64,000 nucleotides of DNA from Lateolabrax maculatus (taxonomy: Eukaryota; Chordata; Actinopteri; Acropomatiformes; Lateolabracidae), in NCBI GenBank assembly GCA_031216445.1, contig CM062219.1, positions 3,083,501 through 3,147,500 on the forward strand, in the 5' to 3' direction. A model generated the notes under the pieces. That model searched no databases. It was not told the origin of the DNA and saw only the letters and a program-made list of their open reading frames with translations. Shown here piece after piece: positions 24,654-35,744 of the stretch. Both the position numbers and the translations under genes were made by a program. How positions within the stretch are numbered: the stretch's first letter is position 1; each line of letters begins with the position of its first letter.

Positions 24654-25182
24654 ATCTCCATCAGGTTTTATGAGTCATAATTAACTTCTGAATAACTTTA
24701 TGACATCTCACTGTTGACTGCTTATGTTTGTTTGGAGAGCAATTGAGAGAAAGGCCAAAACGATTCTTAGTTTCAGTTTAGTTTATGTGACATCAGTGGT
24801 GGTTCATTTAAACCACAAGGGCCAGACTGGGGCCGTGGTCTTTTCATGGGGTCAGTTAAATAAAAGACTATGTAACTTGGCTACATGTGGAAGGTTACAG
24901 AGTAATGGTAAATGCTAAAAAATTTTTACACTGAACAATTGTGCACTTTGTTGCTTTTGAATGTAATTTTTAAATTTGTAAGAGGAAGATTTTTTTTTTT
25001 TTCAAAAGTTACATAGTCTCACTTTAAGTCTGAAACTGTGCGCTCATTGTTGCACAAAGTTGGTTAGAAAACTAAAGAAATAAGAAATGTGGGGAAATGT
25101 TTAATTTTACCAGCAAAATAAGCAAATGCATCTTTGCAATAACATAGAAACATGAAGTTTTTTTTATGTATTTACAAATCAA

Positions 25183-25505
25183 AGTATCAGACCAATTCAA
25201 ATTTTGACCTGATGATCAACCAAAGTTATTACAATTCATCCTGAGGGGGACATGAATGTCTGTGCCAAACTTCATGGCAACCCATCTAATAGTTGTTGAG
25301 TCATTTCGCTCAAAACCACAAAAGTCGACCTCATAGAGGCACTAGAGATAAAAATCAGGGCATCACCAAAGTCATTACACAGTCATTCATTGTCCGGGAA
25401 TCAAGAGTGTTTCTACAACATTTCACGTCAAACCATTTAATAGTTGTTAGATATTTCAGTCTGGATCAAAGTGGTGGACCAACCCACCAACCCTGGAACC
25501 ATATT
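25183..25505. repeat. Interspersed repeat, copy 2 (GATCACCAAAGTTATTAC family)
   Basis: Contains CCAAAGTTATTACAATTCAT, ATGAATGTCTGTGCCAAAC, ATGGCAACCCATCTAATAGT, TCACCAAAGTCATTAC and ATTTCAGTCTGGATCAAAGT in the family order. Confidence 0.75.
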
Positions 25506-25785
25506 ACCAAATACCAATATTAGCCTGGAGACCTGCTTGTATATATGTATTTCCAGATAAAGTCATGTACAGATCATCTCAGGAACAGATTATATGTTTT
25601 CTATAGGTCTGCTACAATCAAGTCTGGGGATGTGTGGTGTTCCACCCTACTTCCTGTCTAGTTCACAGACCGAGCATGAAATACCAACTCAATGAGAGAT
25701 GAGTAATTGTGGGGAGGTAAAAAGTTTATTTTCTTCTTGATGAGTTCAAACTATAAAATAAACAAAGCTTTAGATTCAGAAGTAC

Positions 25786-25789
<4 letters not shown>

Positions 25790-25833
<44 letters not shown>
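25790..25833. repeat. (TA)n microsatellite
   Basis: About 44 bp of perfect TA. Confidence 0.95.
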
Positions 25834-25834
<1 letters not shown>

Positions 25835-26303
25835 TTTATGTTTTAATCAGCAGTTGAAGACTTTTAACTCAAATATAAAAAATAACTTGTGTTATTTTAA
25901 ATAATTTACATAACATAGTTACTCCAAATTACAGAATGAAAATATTAAAAACAACACAGATAGTTGTTTCAACACCATAAAACAAAAGCATTAACTACTA
26001 AGTATTATAAACCTTCCTTTCATATTTTACAGACATTAACATATACATATTACAACATATATACATAACATATTCACACTCTCTCGTCATTTCATCTCTC
26101 TGTCAAAGCCTCACACAAGATTACTGTGTTGCTACATAAAAATAGTTATTCAACTTGCAGAGAACCAAAGCTTTAACTATTTCATGTAACAGGAAGTTTC
26201 TCATAAATACAGTCAAAGTTCTTTTTGCTTTCTCTTTGGATTCCAGCCACAGAGAAAATTTCGCTCTTCGTCAGAATCAAAATCAAAACCATTTTTTTGT
26301 CTC

Positions 26304-27997
26304 TTAGAGAGATATGCTCAGGGTTTTGCCCTTGAAACCCCGGATGTAAAGCCTGGACCCTGCAGACTTGGACATGAGGAGGAAGAGGAAGGGATCGAGG
26401 CCGGCATGGAGGCAGCACAAACACACCGCCACTTTAAAGGACACATACAGACTCTCTGTTCCATCCGCAAACAGCTGCACATAATGGAGGAAGTGCAGGA
26501 CTCCGGCAGGAGTGAAACACAGAAGGAAGATGACAAACACCAGTGAGCTGGCCTTGATGTACATCGCCCAGTCGTGGTGTGATCGGTTGAGCTCACAGAT
26601 GATCCGGGCGTAGCACACGACCGTGACCACCAGAGGCACCAGGAGGCCGAGGAAGGTCAGAAACAGGTTGTAGTAGAGCAGGAAGTAGTGGGAGTCATGG
26701 CCCAGAGGCAATACGTCATGGCAGGTGATGCTGCCGACCTCAGGGAGCCAATAGCTCTGCTGGATGAGGAGCTCGGGGACCACAGCAGCACCAAACACCC
26801 CCCATACGGCCACGCTCACCCAGGCAGTGCACATCCTCTTGGGGAGGCTTTTGTACATGAACGGGTGCACTACAGCCAGGTAGCGCTTGATGCTGATGCA
26901 GGCCAGCGTCTGGGCCGAGCAGTAGAGGTTGCCATAGAAACAGGCCGTGACCACTCGACAGGCAGCTTCCCCGAACACCCAGTTGTTTCCCTGGAGATGG
27001 TAGTGAGCCTCGAAGAAGAGGGAGAGGAGGAGGAAGAGGTCGGAGACAGCCAGGCTGCAGTAGAGGATGGCTGAGGACACCTTTCTAATTTTACTGGCCA
27101 GCGTGCACAGGATGACAACGTTGGCCGGGACCCCGACGACAATGACCAACAAATAAATAACGGGGATGACCCGTGTGCTCAGAGGGCTGCGGAGGTACCC
27201 TACTGTGCTGTTGCTTAGTGACTGCAGTGCTGGAGGGGAATGAGCTGAAATGGGAGCTTGTGTCCCATTCGGGACAAGGAATAAATTGGTCCAAATGAAT
27301 GGGTCCCCTTTAAATGTTCTGGGCACAACAACATCCGTAGAGCTGTTATTGTGCACTTTGGCTCTCCTTTTCCCTGCAACAAAAACAAGAAATTTTAAAT
27401 TTAATGATAATTTTATTCATGGGATTCATTATACTCAAATAAATGTTGTATATTGTAGCAAAACACTTTCCTTCGAATCACTTGTTTTGTCCAACCAACA
27501 GTTGTATAAAACAAAAAACATCAAAATAGCTGCCAGTTATTCATCAAGTTCGATTTATTAATCGATTGAGCCGTAATTCTGATAATGAATCATCTCATGT
27601 TGTAATTGATGTTAGAGTAAATCAGTGACAGTCACCACTGTGCAAGTTGGAGCTTCTTATTTATGATTCATCTAATTCCAGATAAAGAATAGGACAACTA
27701 CACTACTGATCACTTCTTTCACTGAGAGCTATCAACAAATAATATACAGTTAACAGATACAGTTAATATTATATAGTGAATAATACAGTTAACATTATCA
27801 CTGCAATTATATTAAAGGTAAGTAAATGTTTTAGTTATTTGTAAAGTAACATGAAAAAATATGATAAAAGAAATCCAGTCATCTAACACAGTAGGCTTTT
27901 TCTTAAGCTAAACATTGAAGCATCTCTCACCTTTTTTTTGAAGTGTACCACTGAGACAGAAGACAAAAACAAGGAAAAAGAGAAGGCATTTCCCCAT
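26304..27997 (-). CDS. f2rl2: Protease-activated receptor 3-like (coagulation factor II receptor-like 2)
   Basis: Class A G-protein-coupled receptor of the PAR family. Two exons on the minus strand: 27997-27931 (ATG, MGKCLLFFLVFVFCLSG signal peptide) and 27373-26304, joined in phase 1. Total 378 residues, close to 374 in human PAR3. After the signal peptide comes VVVPR/TFKGDPF, with predicted cleavage at R41/T42. TFKGDP resembles the PAR3 ligand TFRGAP and not PAR1 or PAR2. Then STRVIPVIYLLVIVVGVPAN (helix 1), GNNWVFGEAACR (start of helix 3), YCSAQTLACISIKRYLAVVH (end of helix 3) and ITCHDV (second outer loop). Orientation opposite to f2r matches human, where the gene sits inside an IQGAP2 intron. 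Odd points: helix 7 reads HAGLDPFLFLL, lacking the usual NS(C)LDPxxY tyrosine, and the helix 3 end is KRY in place of DRY. The acceptor at 27374 fits both phase and the family exon plan. Confidence 0.93.
27374..27930 (-). other. f2rl2 intron
   Basis: Minus-strand donor GTGAGAG at 27930 and acceptor TTTTGTTGCAG ending at 27374, phase 1. This is the same position and phase as the single intron of the other three receptors here. Confidence 0.85.
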
Positions 27998-29013
27998 TTT
28001 TTCTTATCGTTGAACAGCACATCAAAGGAGTGTCACTTCTCACTGGTACTGTGTGCTCACATCTCGTTGCCATTCAGTGTCACCTCTGGCACCTCCCAAA
28101 ACCCCACCGAGTGAAAGAAACACACACAAAAAAAAAAAAAAAAAACCCTGATGTCTTCTCTGATTGAACAAAAATGTGGGTTGTCTTTGGTTTCTGTTTT
28201 AACATGCACACTGTGAAGTAGGAAGGAAGGTACAGTAACGCCCCCGACACATGTTCTTTGTCACTCTTCTTCCTCCTCTTCCTCCTTCCTCCTATGACCC
28301 TATATCTTTGCCATAACAAATTGGCTGTATTCTTTTTGACTTACATGATCCTTTTTCCCACTGTTTTACAATATCTATTCTGTATTGCATCTACTTGTTC
28401 AGACACTTAGTTGGAAATATATAGTGCTTGACTGAAATATTCAACCCCCAGGTTGCTTAATGTTACATCAAATGGAAATGTACATGTATTTATTTCCATA
28501 CATTTCTGCCTGAGCTGTGTGGCACATTTGGAAATTTTGTCCCAGCAATATGATGAGATAACACGCGGAGACATGCCCCTGGATAAGCAAGGAAATGCCT
28601 GCCTGGAGATGATAAGCTTGTCCCAACATGTGCAGTTTTGTTTAGTCGTCACTTTCCTTCTTTGTCCTTTGTCCTTCTTTGGAGTTATGGATATGTTTTG
28701 TTTAAGACAAGTCATATTTTGGTCCATAAACCCTTTAGAAAGTTGTGTACTGATGTTTCAGCAGTAATAGCTGTAATGTAAGTCAGAAATACTACATGTA
28801 CACACACTAACTGAGATAAAAGCATGGTGGTCAGAAATTCCCATTTCTCTACAGCTGTAGATGCAGATGTCTTTTATAAGTTTATATTTTCTGCTTTTTT
28901 TAAATTTTACTTTTATATTTACAGGATATTTTAACTGCTTTGATTGTGTCTTAACCTTCAGAACATAAAAGTATTTTTATTTTGCACATTCCAGTCACCA
29001 TTTAATTATTTAT

Positions 29014-29583
29014 TTGAGCTTTAACATCCAGCTGGTCACAGATGTGACCCTTGTCTTGTTTTCATCTAATCTGTTTATCAAAGATGTTTTCAGTACCACC
29101 ACCCATCTGACCCCAGATTCACCGCAAATAGAACTTCCCAGTAGCAGGCTTCCTGCCTCTGACGTCATTGCTTACATGCATCTTAAAACACCAGAGATGA
29201 CTCAAAGAGAGTACATGCATCTGCTCTGCACTGTAGTTGAGTTAACCATCACCTCAAACAAACATAGACTTACTTTTTCTATATTTGACGACAGGCACCA
29301 TAAAGCCACAGATCTCATGGTTTCTGTAAAATACAAAACTGCCAGAGTCACATGGGTCACAGGAAATTTGTTACCAGTTAAAAACAGTAATTTGAAAACA
29401 TACACTTTTAAAGTATTTAATGCAAAATTGATTAATGAACACACAGAGAAACCACAAGTTAAAGCAATACTCATTTGCTGTGAAATACACAAAAATCACA
29501 AATCTATTTCAGGACTTTTAGATAAGGAACACGTTGCGTCTCCTTCCTTTCTGTTCAACTGCTGCAACGCCTACATCCTGTAG
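29014..29583 (+). CDS. Unrecognised long open frame, 189 codons (doubtful)
   Basis: Longest open frame in the window apart from the receptors and the ch25h-like gene. The frame opens on TTG, so a real start or a splice acceptor would be needed: AACATCCAG ends at 29029 and ATG codons first occur inside. Composition is unlike a low-complexity artefact: mixed charged and hydrophobic residues, four Trp/Cys-containing stretches and a beta-strand-like pattern (CTVVELTITSNKHRLTFSIF, then VKYKTARVTWVTGNLL). I recognise no family. There is no obvious partner exon. In about 41% GC sequence a frame of this length can arise by chance, so it is listed only as a candidate. Confidence 0.18.
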   Translation: MSFNIQLVTDVTLVLFSSNLFIKDVFSTTTHLTPDSPQIELPSSRLPASDVIAYMHLKTPEMTQREYMHLLCTVVELTITSNKHRLTFSIFDDRHHKATDLMVSVKYKTARVTWVTGNLLPVKNSNLKTYTFKVFNAKLINEHTEKPQVKAILICCEIHKNHKSISGLLDKEHVASPSFLFNCCNAYIL

Positions 29584-29721
29584 CATTTCTGTAGTAGATG
29601 CTGTGATACAGTCACTTCATATTCCACAATACTGCTGTCTGTTTCTTGTTTTCCAAGGAAAATATAAAATTTGGGATATATAGAAGACCATTATAGTACT
29701 TTTGCTACCAGCTTGATTTGC

Positions 29722-29738
29722 GCCCCCCCCCCCCCCCC
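29722..29738. repeat. Poly-C run
   Basis: Seventeen consecutive C; possibly of uncertain length in the assembly. Confidence 0.9.
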
Positions 29739-30414
29739 TCAAAGATAAACACACAGACTGTGAGGGTGTGAGCCATTACAGGTGACTGTCTCTGTAACGA
29801 TTCAGTTGATCAACCATAACTCTTTCAGGTTAGTTATAAAAACTCTACACGTTTTTTGCTGGCCTTGTCTGTGAAAAGGATGTTAAAAACTAGGAAGTTA
29901 ACTGGATGTGTTAGAAAGAACTGCACGTTTTCCCCGCCAGAGGGCGATATGTTCCTTTATTATAGAGTGATTTAATGCCATTGCTTTTTTTGTACATTTT
30001 GTTACAGTAGAGGCCACTTAATGTCGTCAGTTTTCCATTTATAGTTATGTTGTCCAAAGCTTCCAAGAATGCACTAGCAGCTGCCACAGTATTGCCTGTG
30101 GAAGAGAGTATTTCAAGTATCTCTACACTCCCTCAGGACACAGTCAGTCATCAGGGACATTGTTGGTAATCACAGATGGCTCAGATAAGTGGACAATTTT
30201 GATGGTTTCTTGTACTGGCCTAATGCTTTCAGCAGAAGTTATGTAAACACTTTCTGTTTCTGAAATCAGAATAATTAAAAAAAGCACTCTGCACTAATCA
30301 ATAATTGTATAATAACAATTGATCAGATGTCTATGTGTAATGTGAAAGGTTTCTATTGTGGTGATGAACCATCACATTAAACTACACTGAACTTGAGGTA
30401 AACTAAGATAGACT

Positions 30415-30560
30415 GACCAGCAGAAAGACAGTTTGCAGGTTAGCAGGTGAACATGGTGGAGCATTTAGCAGCTAAAGAGACATTTATTTCCCTCAGGAGT
30501 TGGTGGAGACTAAAAACAGAGCAAAAAGAGAGAGACAGAACTGGACTTCCCTTCATCAGC
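30415..30560. repeat. Dispersed repeat, copy A (GTTGGTGGAGAC family)
   Basis: AGCAGGTGAACATGGTGGAG, TTAGCAGCTAAAGAGACA, TTTCCCTCAGGAGTTGGTGG and AAAACAGAGC recur at 33170-33290 in the same order with substitutions. A common fish repeat type. Confidence 0.65.
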
Positions 30561-33169
30561 TGACTGGGTCTGCAGGATATGAAGGTAACACATCCACTTT
30601 ATTAGCGATTATGTGTCATTGTTGTGATTACAGCTTATTTCTGATGCTTTTTTGTAAAAGATAATAAAATAAGTATAAAATTATAATCAATCACAAATCT
30701 TTATTTTTACAATAACAATGTGTCAAATGACAATGTAAAGACAACGTGACAATGTGAAAGGGGTCTGAATCTGCAGCTTCTCTCGGCTTTATGGAGCTTT
30801 ATCGTGAGCTTTTTACTCTCACCGCTCTTATGTCGTGGTTTTTGACTCCAGCATGCAGCTGTTTTCAGCAGCAACAACCAAAAAAGAACTAAAAACCTAG
30901 TGCTCACTACCTGCTCAGCAGCATTCAGCAGACAGACACAGAGCCAGATCTTTCCCAAAAAAGCCCTAAAAGTAGAGTGAATATTGGACCTACATTTGGC
31001 AAACATGTCTCTAAAATGTTGAATTGTAACTGCTTGCAAACAAGTTCGCCATATCAACTTAAAAGGTGTTGATATTGTGTGTCCATGTTGTGTTCACAGC
31101 TTTCCGCTGTGGACCCCAAGTTGACCCGAAAAACAGTACAAACAATCAATGTCTAATTATCAGTTCATGTGTTATTAATGTGGCGTCTCACTGGCTTGAC
31201 CGTGTCTCTCTCGGTAGTGTTTACTGATTGCGCAGCTTTCATCCTGCTCTCTTCACTCCCCTAAATATGTCTGTATAACCATGTAAGGAGAAGTGTGGCC
31301 AACAGGTGCCATGTTAATGTCCCACCCCTCGTACTATACCACCGTGCACGCTGGAAATTGTTTGGTCACTGCAGTGACTGCGAGAGGGGAAGGAAAAAAG
31401 TTATCATTGTTGCAAAGCACTCAAAAATGGTGTTGTGTCACTGGTTTTGTAACTCTTTGAAGTGTGGTTAAGAGTGACATGACAGTTTTAACTAGTCAGA
31501 GTGAGCTGCAGGCTTTAAAGAAAGAAAGTAGAGGATCACCTCCTAAAATGTAAGATAATAAATCAAACAAAACAGAGTTGTCCTAGAAAACTTTCCATTG
31601 AAGTCAACACTCCTTGCCTTTTCCTTACACTTCAAACAGTTCAAGCGTAATTTGATTCATGATCATTGTCATGCAAGGAAATGAATCATCTTCAGCAGAT
31701 GACGTAACTTTATAGTCACTCTACAAAACAGAATGGTACTGTGTTTTTGTCAATGTCATCTTGACTACAATGGAAGAAAGTCATTTACTCAACCACTGTA
31801 CTTAAGTATAATTTTATACACATTAAACGCTTTTTAGATTAAATGCTATTTTACACTTCTACTCAGAGAAGTCTAGAGAAAGAGAAGTCTACCCAGAGGG
31901 ATATACTTTTCATTCCACTACATTCATTTCATAGTGTAATGAGCTGGTTCAAGTTTCACATTATGTACAATAAATAAACCTCCACTTAATATGTTTGGCT
32001 GTAGGTTTTCTGCACTGCTGCATTTTACATCCCCTCTTATCCAGCTCTCTGACTGAACCCCTAATTTAAAATTTAGGTTAATCAGTACATCACAGTACAT
32101 ACATAGATGTTGGTCCATGCATGCTAAATGTGATTTAAAAGGTGCTACTTTTTGATTAATACTGCAGCTTGCTGATTCACCATGCTTTCATCGAAAAGAG
32201 AAGAGCTTTCTATGTACAGTTTCACAGTTCACAGACTCTTTTCGGCCCCATGAGCATAGTAACTTTTTTTCCTTTGCAAGTTTACTGTTGAAGTTATTTT
32301 TAAAGGTTACTTCTTCTGTCTGATGGACCAAAACACAAAGTTCCTCTTTCAGAAGTGTTTTTTATTCTGTCCTGCACGTATACACTCACTGATGTGTCCC
32401 TGATCTGACTGCTGGTTTTCGTTTTCACAGTTGTAGATCTGAATCATATACACCAGATGGTGAAACCTGAGATTCTATGGGAGAATAGTCAGACTCACTC
32501 TCTCTGTCTTCCTGTTTATCTTTATACACAAATTGACAAAGCAAGTGTCCTAATTTCCTAAAAAAGGATAGATACATTTTGTGGATTTAGGGATCCCTGT
32601 TAACAGCTGAGACACTTTTCTATTTAACTTTAAACTTTGACTCACAACATAATATCCTCCGCATCCGTCTCATTGTTCTCTCATTGTTTTTGTCTGTTCC
32701 CTTTTAGTTTTACACCCTGTTTTTGAATTCACTGCTTATCCTGACGATGCCCAGAGAACGATAAAACGTGCTAAAGTGGATACAGAAAACAACAGGAATT
32801 GAACTTGAAACACTGGCCTGGAACTGTGCCATTGTCTTCTCTCTGGACCTAATCTCCCACAGTCTGTATCCTGCCTCCTCCTGTGGAGGAATGAGCTGTG
32901 TGAGTTTAGGAAGGCCCAATCCCAGACGGCTACAGGGGCAACATGACCTCTGTAATGGATACCATGTCCAGCTGCACTGTTTCATGACAATATTTAAAGC
33001 GGCGATAATAAATATTATATGGAGATTTATATTGTCTTTCTGCTCATTGTTTTGGTTATCAGTTATCACTGCTCTCGTAGCGTTGTTTTTGGCCAAATGA
33101 GGCGGCGAAAAAATCTCTGACAACCCCACTGTACACTTCCCGCCCAGCACCAAACACCTGGCAGACACA

Positions 33170-33705
33170 GTTAGAGACTAGCAGGTGGACATAGAGGAAG
33201 ATTTAGAAGCTAAAAGGGCAGATATTTCCCTCATCAGTTGGTGGAGACCAAAACAGAGCTGAAAGAGAGTGAATATCGGACTTTAAATTCGGGTGGCCAG
33301 AAACACGACTCCAAATGAATGATAATGTTGCACCATATCTGATCAATGTGTAAATAAGCAACTGTTTGCTTACAAGTTAGAATAAAGACTGGAAATGAAA
33401 AAACAAAAAAAAGAAGTATTAAAACATCAAGTTGCTGTTTACGGGGGTTATATGTCCTGGACTATGCTACTTATATACTTTATATACTACTATACAGGCG
33501 CAGGGACTTCCTCGAGTCTTCACTTGTTGTAACGGAAACCTCAATGTGATCACAGGACTTCAGGAAGGGTGTAACGTCTCACTTAGTCAGCTCTGGAGGA
33601 GCTTTGGGCTCCAGCTTCAAGAGTGGCATCAAATTTCTCAACCTAGCTGTTAGCAAACAAAAAGTACTCATATTTCCCAAAATGTCAAACTATTCCTTTA
33701 AGAAA
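33170..33705. repeat. Dispersed repeats: GTTGGTGGAGAC copy B followed by an ACTATTCCTTTA copy
   Basis: 33170-33290 matches 30415-30560. From about 33300 to 33705 the sequence resembles 10965-11425 and ends with CCCAAAATGTCAAACTATTC. Confidence 0.55.
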
Positions 33706-35529
33706 CATCCATCAACACACAGCAGAAAACTAGAGTTTGAAAGGATCTGATATCTCAAAAGAAGTTTAGTTCCATTATGGGTGCATTATGCAACAAAAAT
33801 TTTTTTAAAAATAAGAAACAGATCATTGTGACAAAATATTCTGGTGAGGAAATGGGTTTAGTCTGTGAGCTCAGACACAGAGTCCCAGTGGATATAAAGC
33901 TCAGGACGAATGAGTCAAAGGGCTTCCACCCCATCCCGCCCCCATTATCAGACACTGACTCTCTATTCATATCACACAGAGAAAGTACCCAACCATTTCT
34001 CTTCCTTTCTAACAAACACACTTTCTCTGTCCCACTTTTTTTTGTTTTCAAGTACAATCGCCTGTCCTCATCCCAGTGCTTTATAACAGACAACCTGGAG
34101 ACACACATGAAGGTTTATGCTCTCATGACTTCAGCTTGTTTAATCTTGATTAAAAAGCAGTGGGAACCATCTCGCTATGTGCAAAAAAGTAAATAAATAG
34201 GATGTGACCGGAAGGAGAGGCTATTAGTGTCCAAACAGCTAGTTTACATAAGCAAGTAAACAAAGAATTTAACACAGGAGAGGCAGTAGAACTGGTTGTC
34301 CTCGAACACTGAGAACATTTCCAAAGTATAAATGTTTTATGTAGTTAAAATGAGAAACTGCCAAACTCTTCACAAGCAAAGGCGTCAAACTAAGTGTGCT
34401 CTTCATTAGAATTCACTAAAATATCTAATCTTTCTGCCTGTAATTCACAGTCTATCTGACATGAATCTGACTGCTATAAACAGAGGAAGCACGTCAGCCT
34501 CTCTGGTGATTTGTTGCTTCATGTCCAACAAATAATGTGTTTAAATAGAACAATCTGTAGTCCTATGTCCCCTGAACATACATTGCCAGATGTTTTTTCC
34601 CCCAAAAAAAATTAGAGGTCACAAAAACTTTCTTTCTCCACTTCAACTCAACAACACCCAACACAATTACACCATGAAGAAGTATTTATAAAATGTTCGT
34701 ATCGTGCTGTTAGTCCCAGTGCCAACTTTCTTGGTTTACTTCAAATGACTGAAAGAATGAAAGACGTGGCTGTTTTTATCACATGTGTAGTCGAACTGAG
34801 TTTTAATACAAAACAGTTGTGCAGGTGTGCTTTTTCAAAATAAGACCTTTCTTCATTGGCTGACAGTAGATTTGAGATTCCAATATAACATTTTAGTTTT
34901 TACCTATGTGGTAAGCCTATATTTGGCTGTTTGTTGGATGTTCCCAGAGCTTGGCTTTAAAATGAAGTCCAAACTTCAAAGCTTTTAGTCCAGGAGTAAG
35001 AATAGTTTAGTTAGTTATAGTTTTAGTTATAGTAGTGTTCAATCATTGAATCATCCAATTCAACTGAAATAAATAAAAACATGTCATCATCCACTTATGT
35101 TTCCACCCTTCTCTGAACGAAGGTTTTACGTTTTCCTTGATGTTATTTTTGTTTAGTCAGTTCTATTCTTTTAATATATATATTGCTGTTGTGATAAATG
35201 CTTTTATTGTGAAGGACTTTAGTTTTGAAAAATGCTTTATAAATACATTTTTTACATACTTCCTTAATTTTGTGTTTAATAAAATCTCCTTCAAATTGGA
35301 CAATAGAAAGTATATAGTGTTCTTTCAGACTAAAGTGATGAATGACTGAATGACTGAATGGATGAAGAGGCAGACGTTGGTCGCCATTGGCAACCCTACA
35401 CCCTGCATCCACACAGGTTTCAGAAGAATCACAATAAAACAAAATTTAAAAAAGATCCCAGTTTGCTGTGGTTCATTAGTGGTCGCACATGAGTCTGTTG
35501 GCTCTGGCTGCTGCTGTGTGACAGGAAGG

Positions 35530-35744
35530 TGACATCACACCACAGGAATTTCTCTGTGGGAGGGTGGGGGGGGGGGCGTTTCGGACCAAAAGGGTCTTTG
35601 GGCGGAAAAACACACACTCCTACGTCCAGTGGCTGATGATCAGCAGCAGAAACAACCGAGGACAGGCTCGAGAAACACGGAGAACTCAGACCTACACGCG
35701 GATTAACGACATTTAGTTCAGTTTTTTTCTCCTCTCCTGGTTTC
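35530..35744 (+). promoter_or_regulatory. f2r: Likely f2r promoter and 5' UTR region
   Basis: Immediately upstream of the f2r start codon is a GC-richer stretch with a CRE-like TGACATCA (35530-35537), a G-run ending GGGGCGTTTCGG (about 35565-35585) and no clear TATA box. The transcription start site was not determined. Confidence 0.35.

Larger units (their letters stand above)
24198..26303. other. Intergenic region, array to f2rl2
   Basis: Holds the right flanking duplicate (24383-24653), interspersed-repeat copy 2 (25183-25480) and a (TA)n tract (25790-25833). No coding exon recognised. A TTTATT at 25735-25740 is a possible minus-strand AATAAA for f2rl2, but it is far from the stop codon. 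Confidence 0.6.
27998..35744. other. Intergenic region between the divergent f2rl2 and f2r genes
   Basis: Contains one long unexplained open frame (29014-29583), a C-run (29722-29738), two copies of a TTGGTGGAGAC-type repeat (30415-30560, 33170-33290), a copy of the AAGTA-type element (about 31770-31925) and a copy of the ACTATTCCTTTA repeat (about 33300-33705). No IQGAP2-like exon (calponin-homology, IQ or RasGAP sequence) was recognised. Confidence 0.6.

Noticed and set aside
26688..27074. Plus-strand 128-codon acidic frame
   Set aside because: Antisense shadow of f2rl2; its composition follows from the receptor codons.
28407..28767. Overlapping open frames on both strands (about 105 codons each)
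   Set aside because: Neither has a recognisable domain, and overlap on both strands suggests chance.
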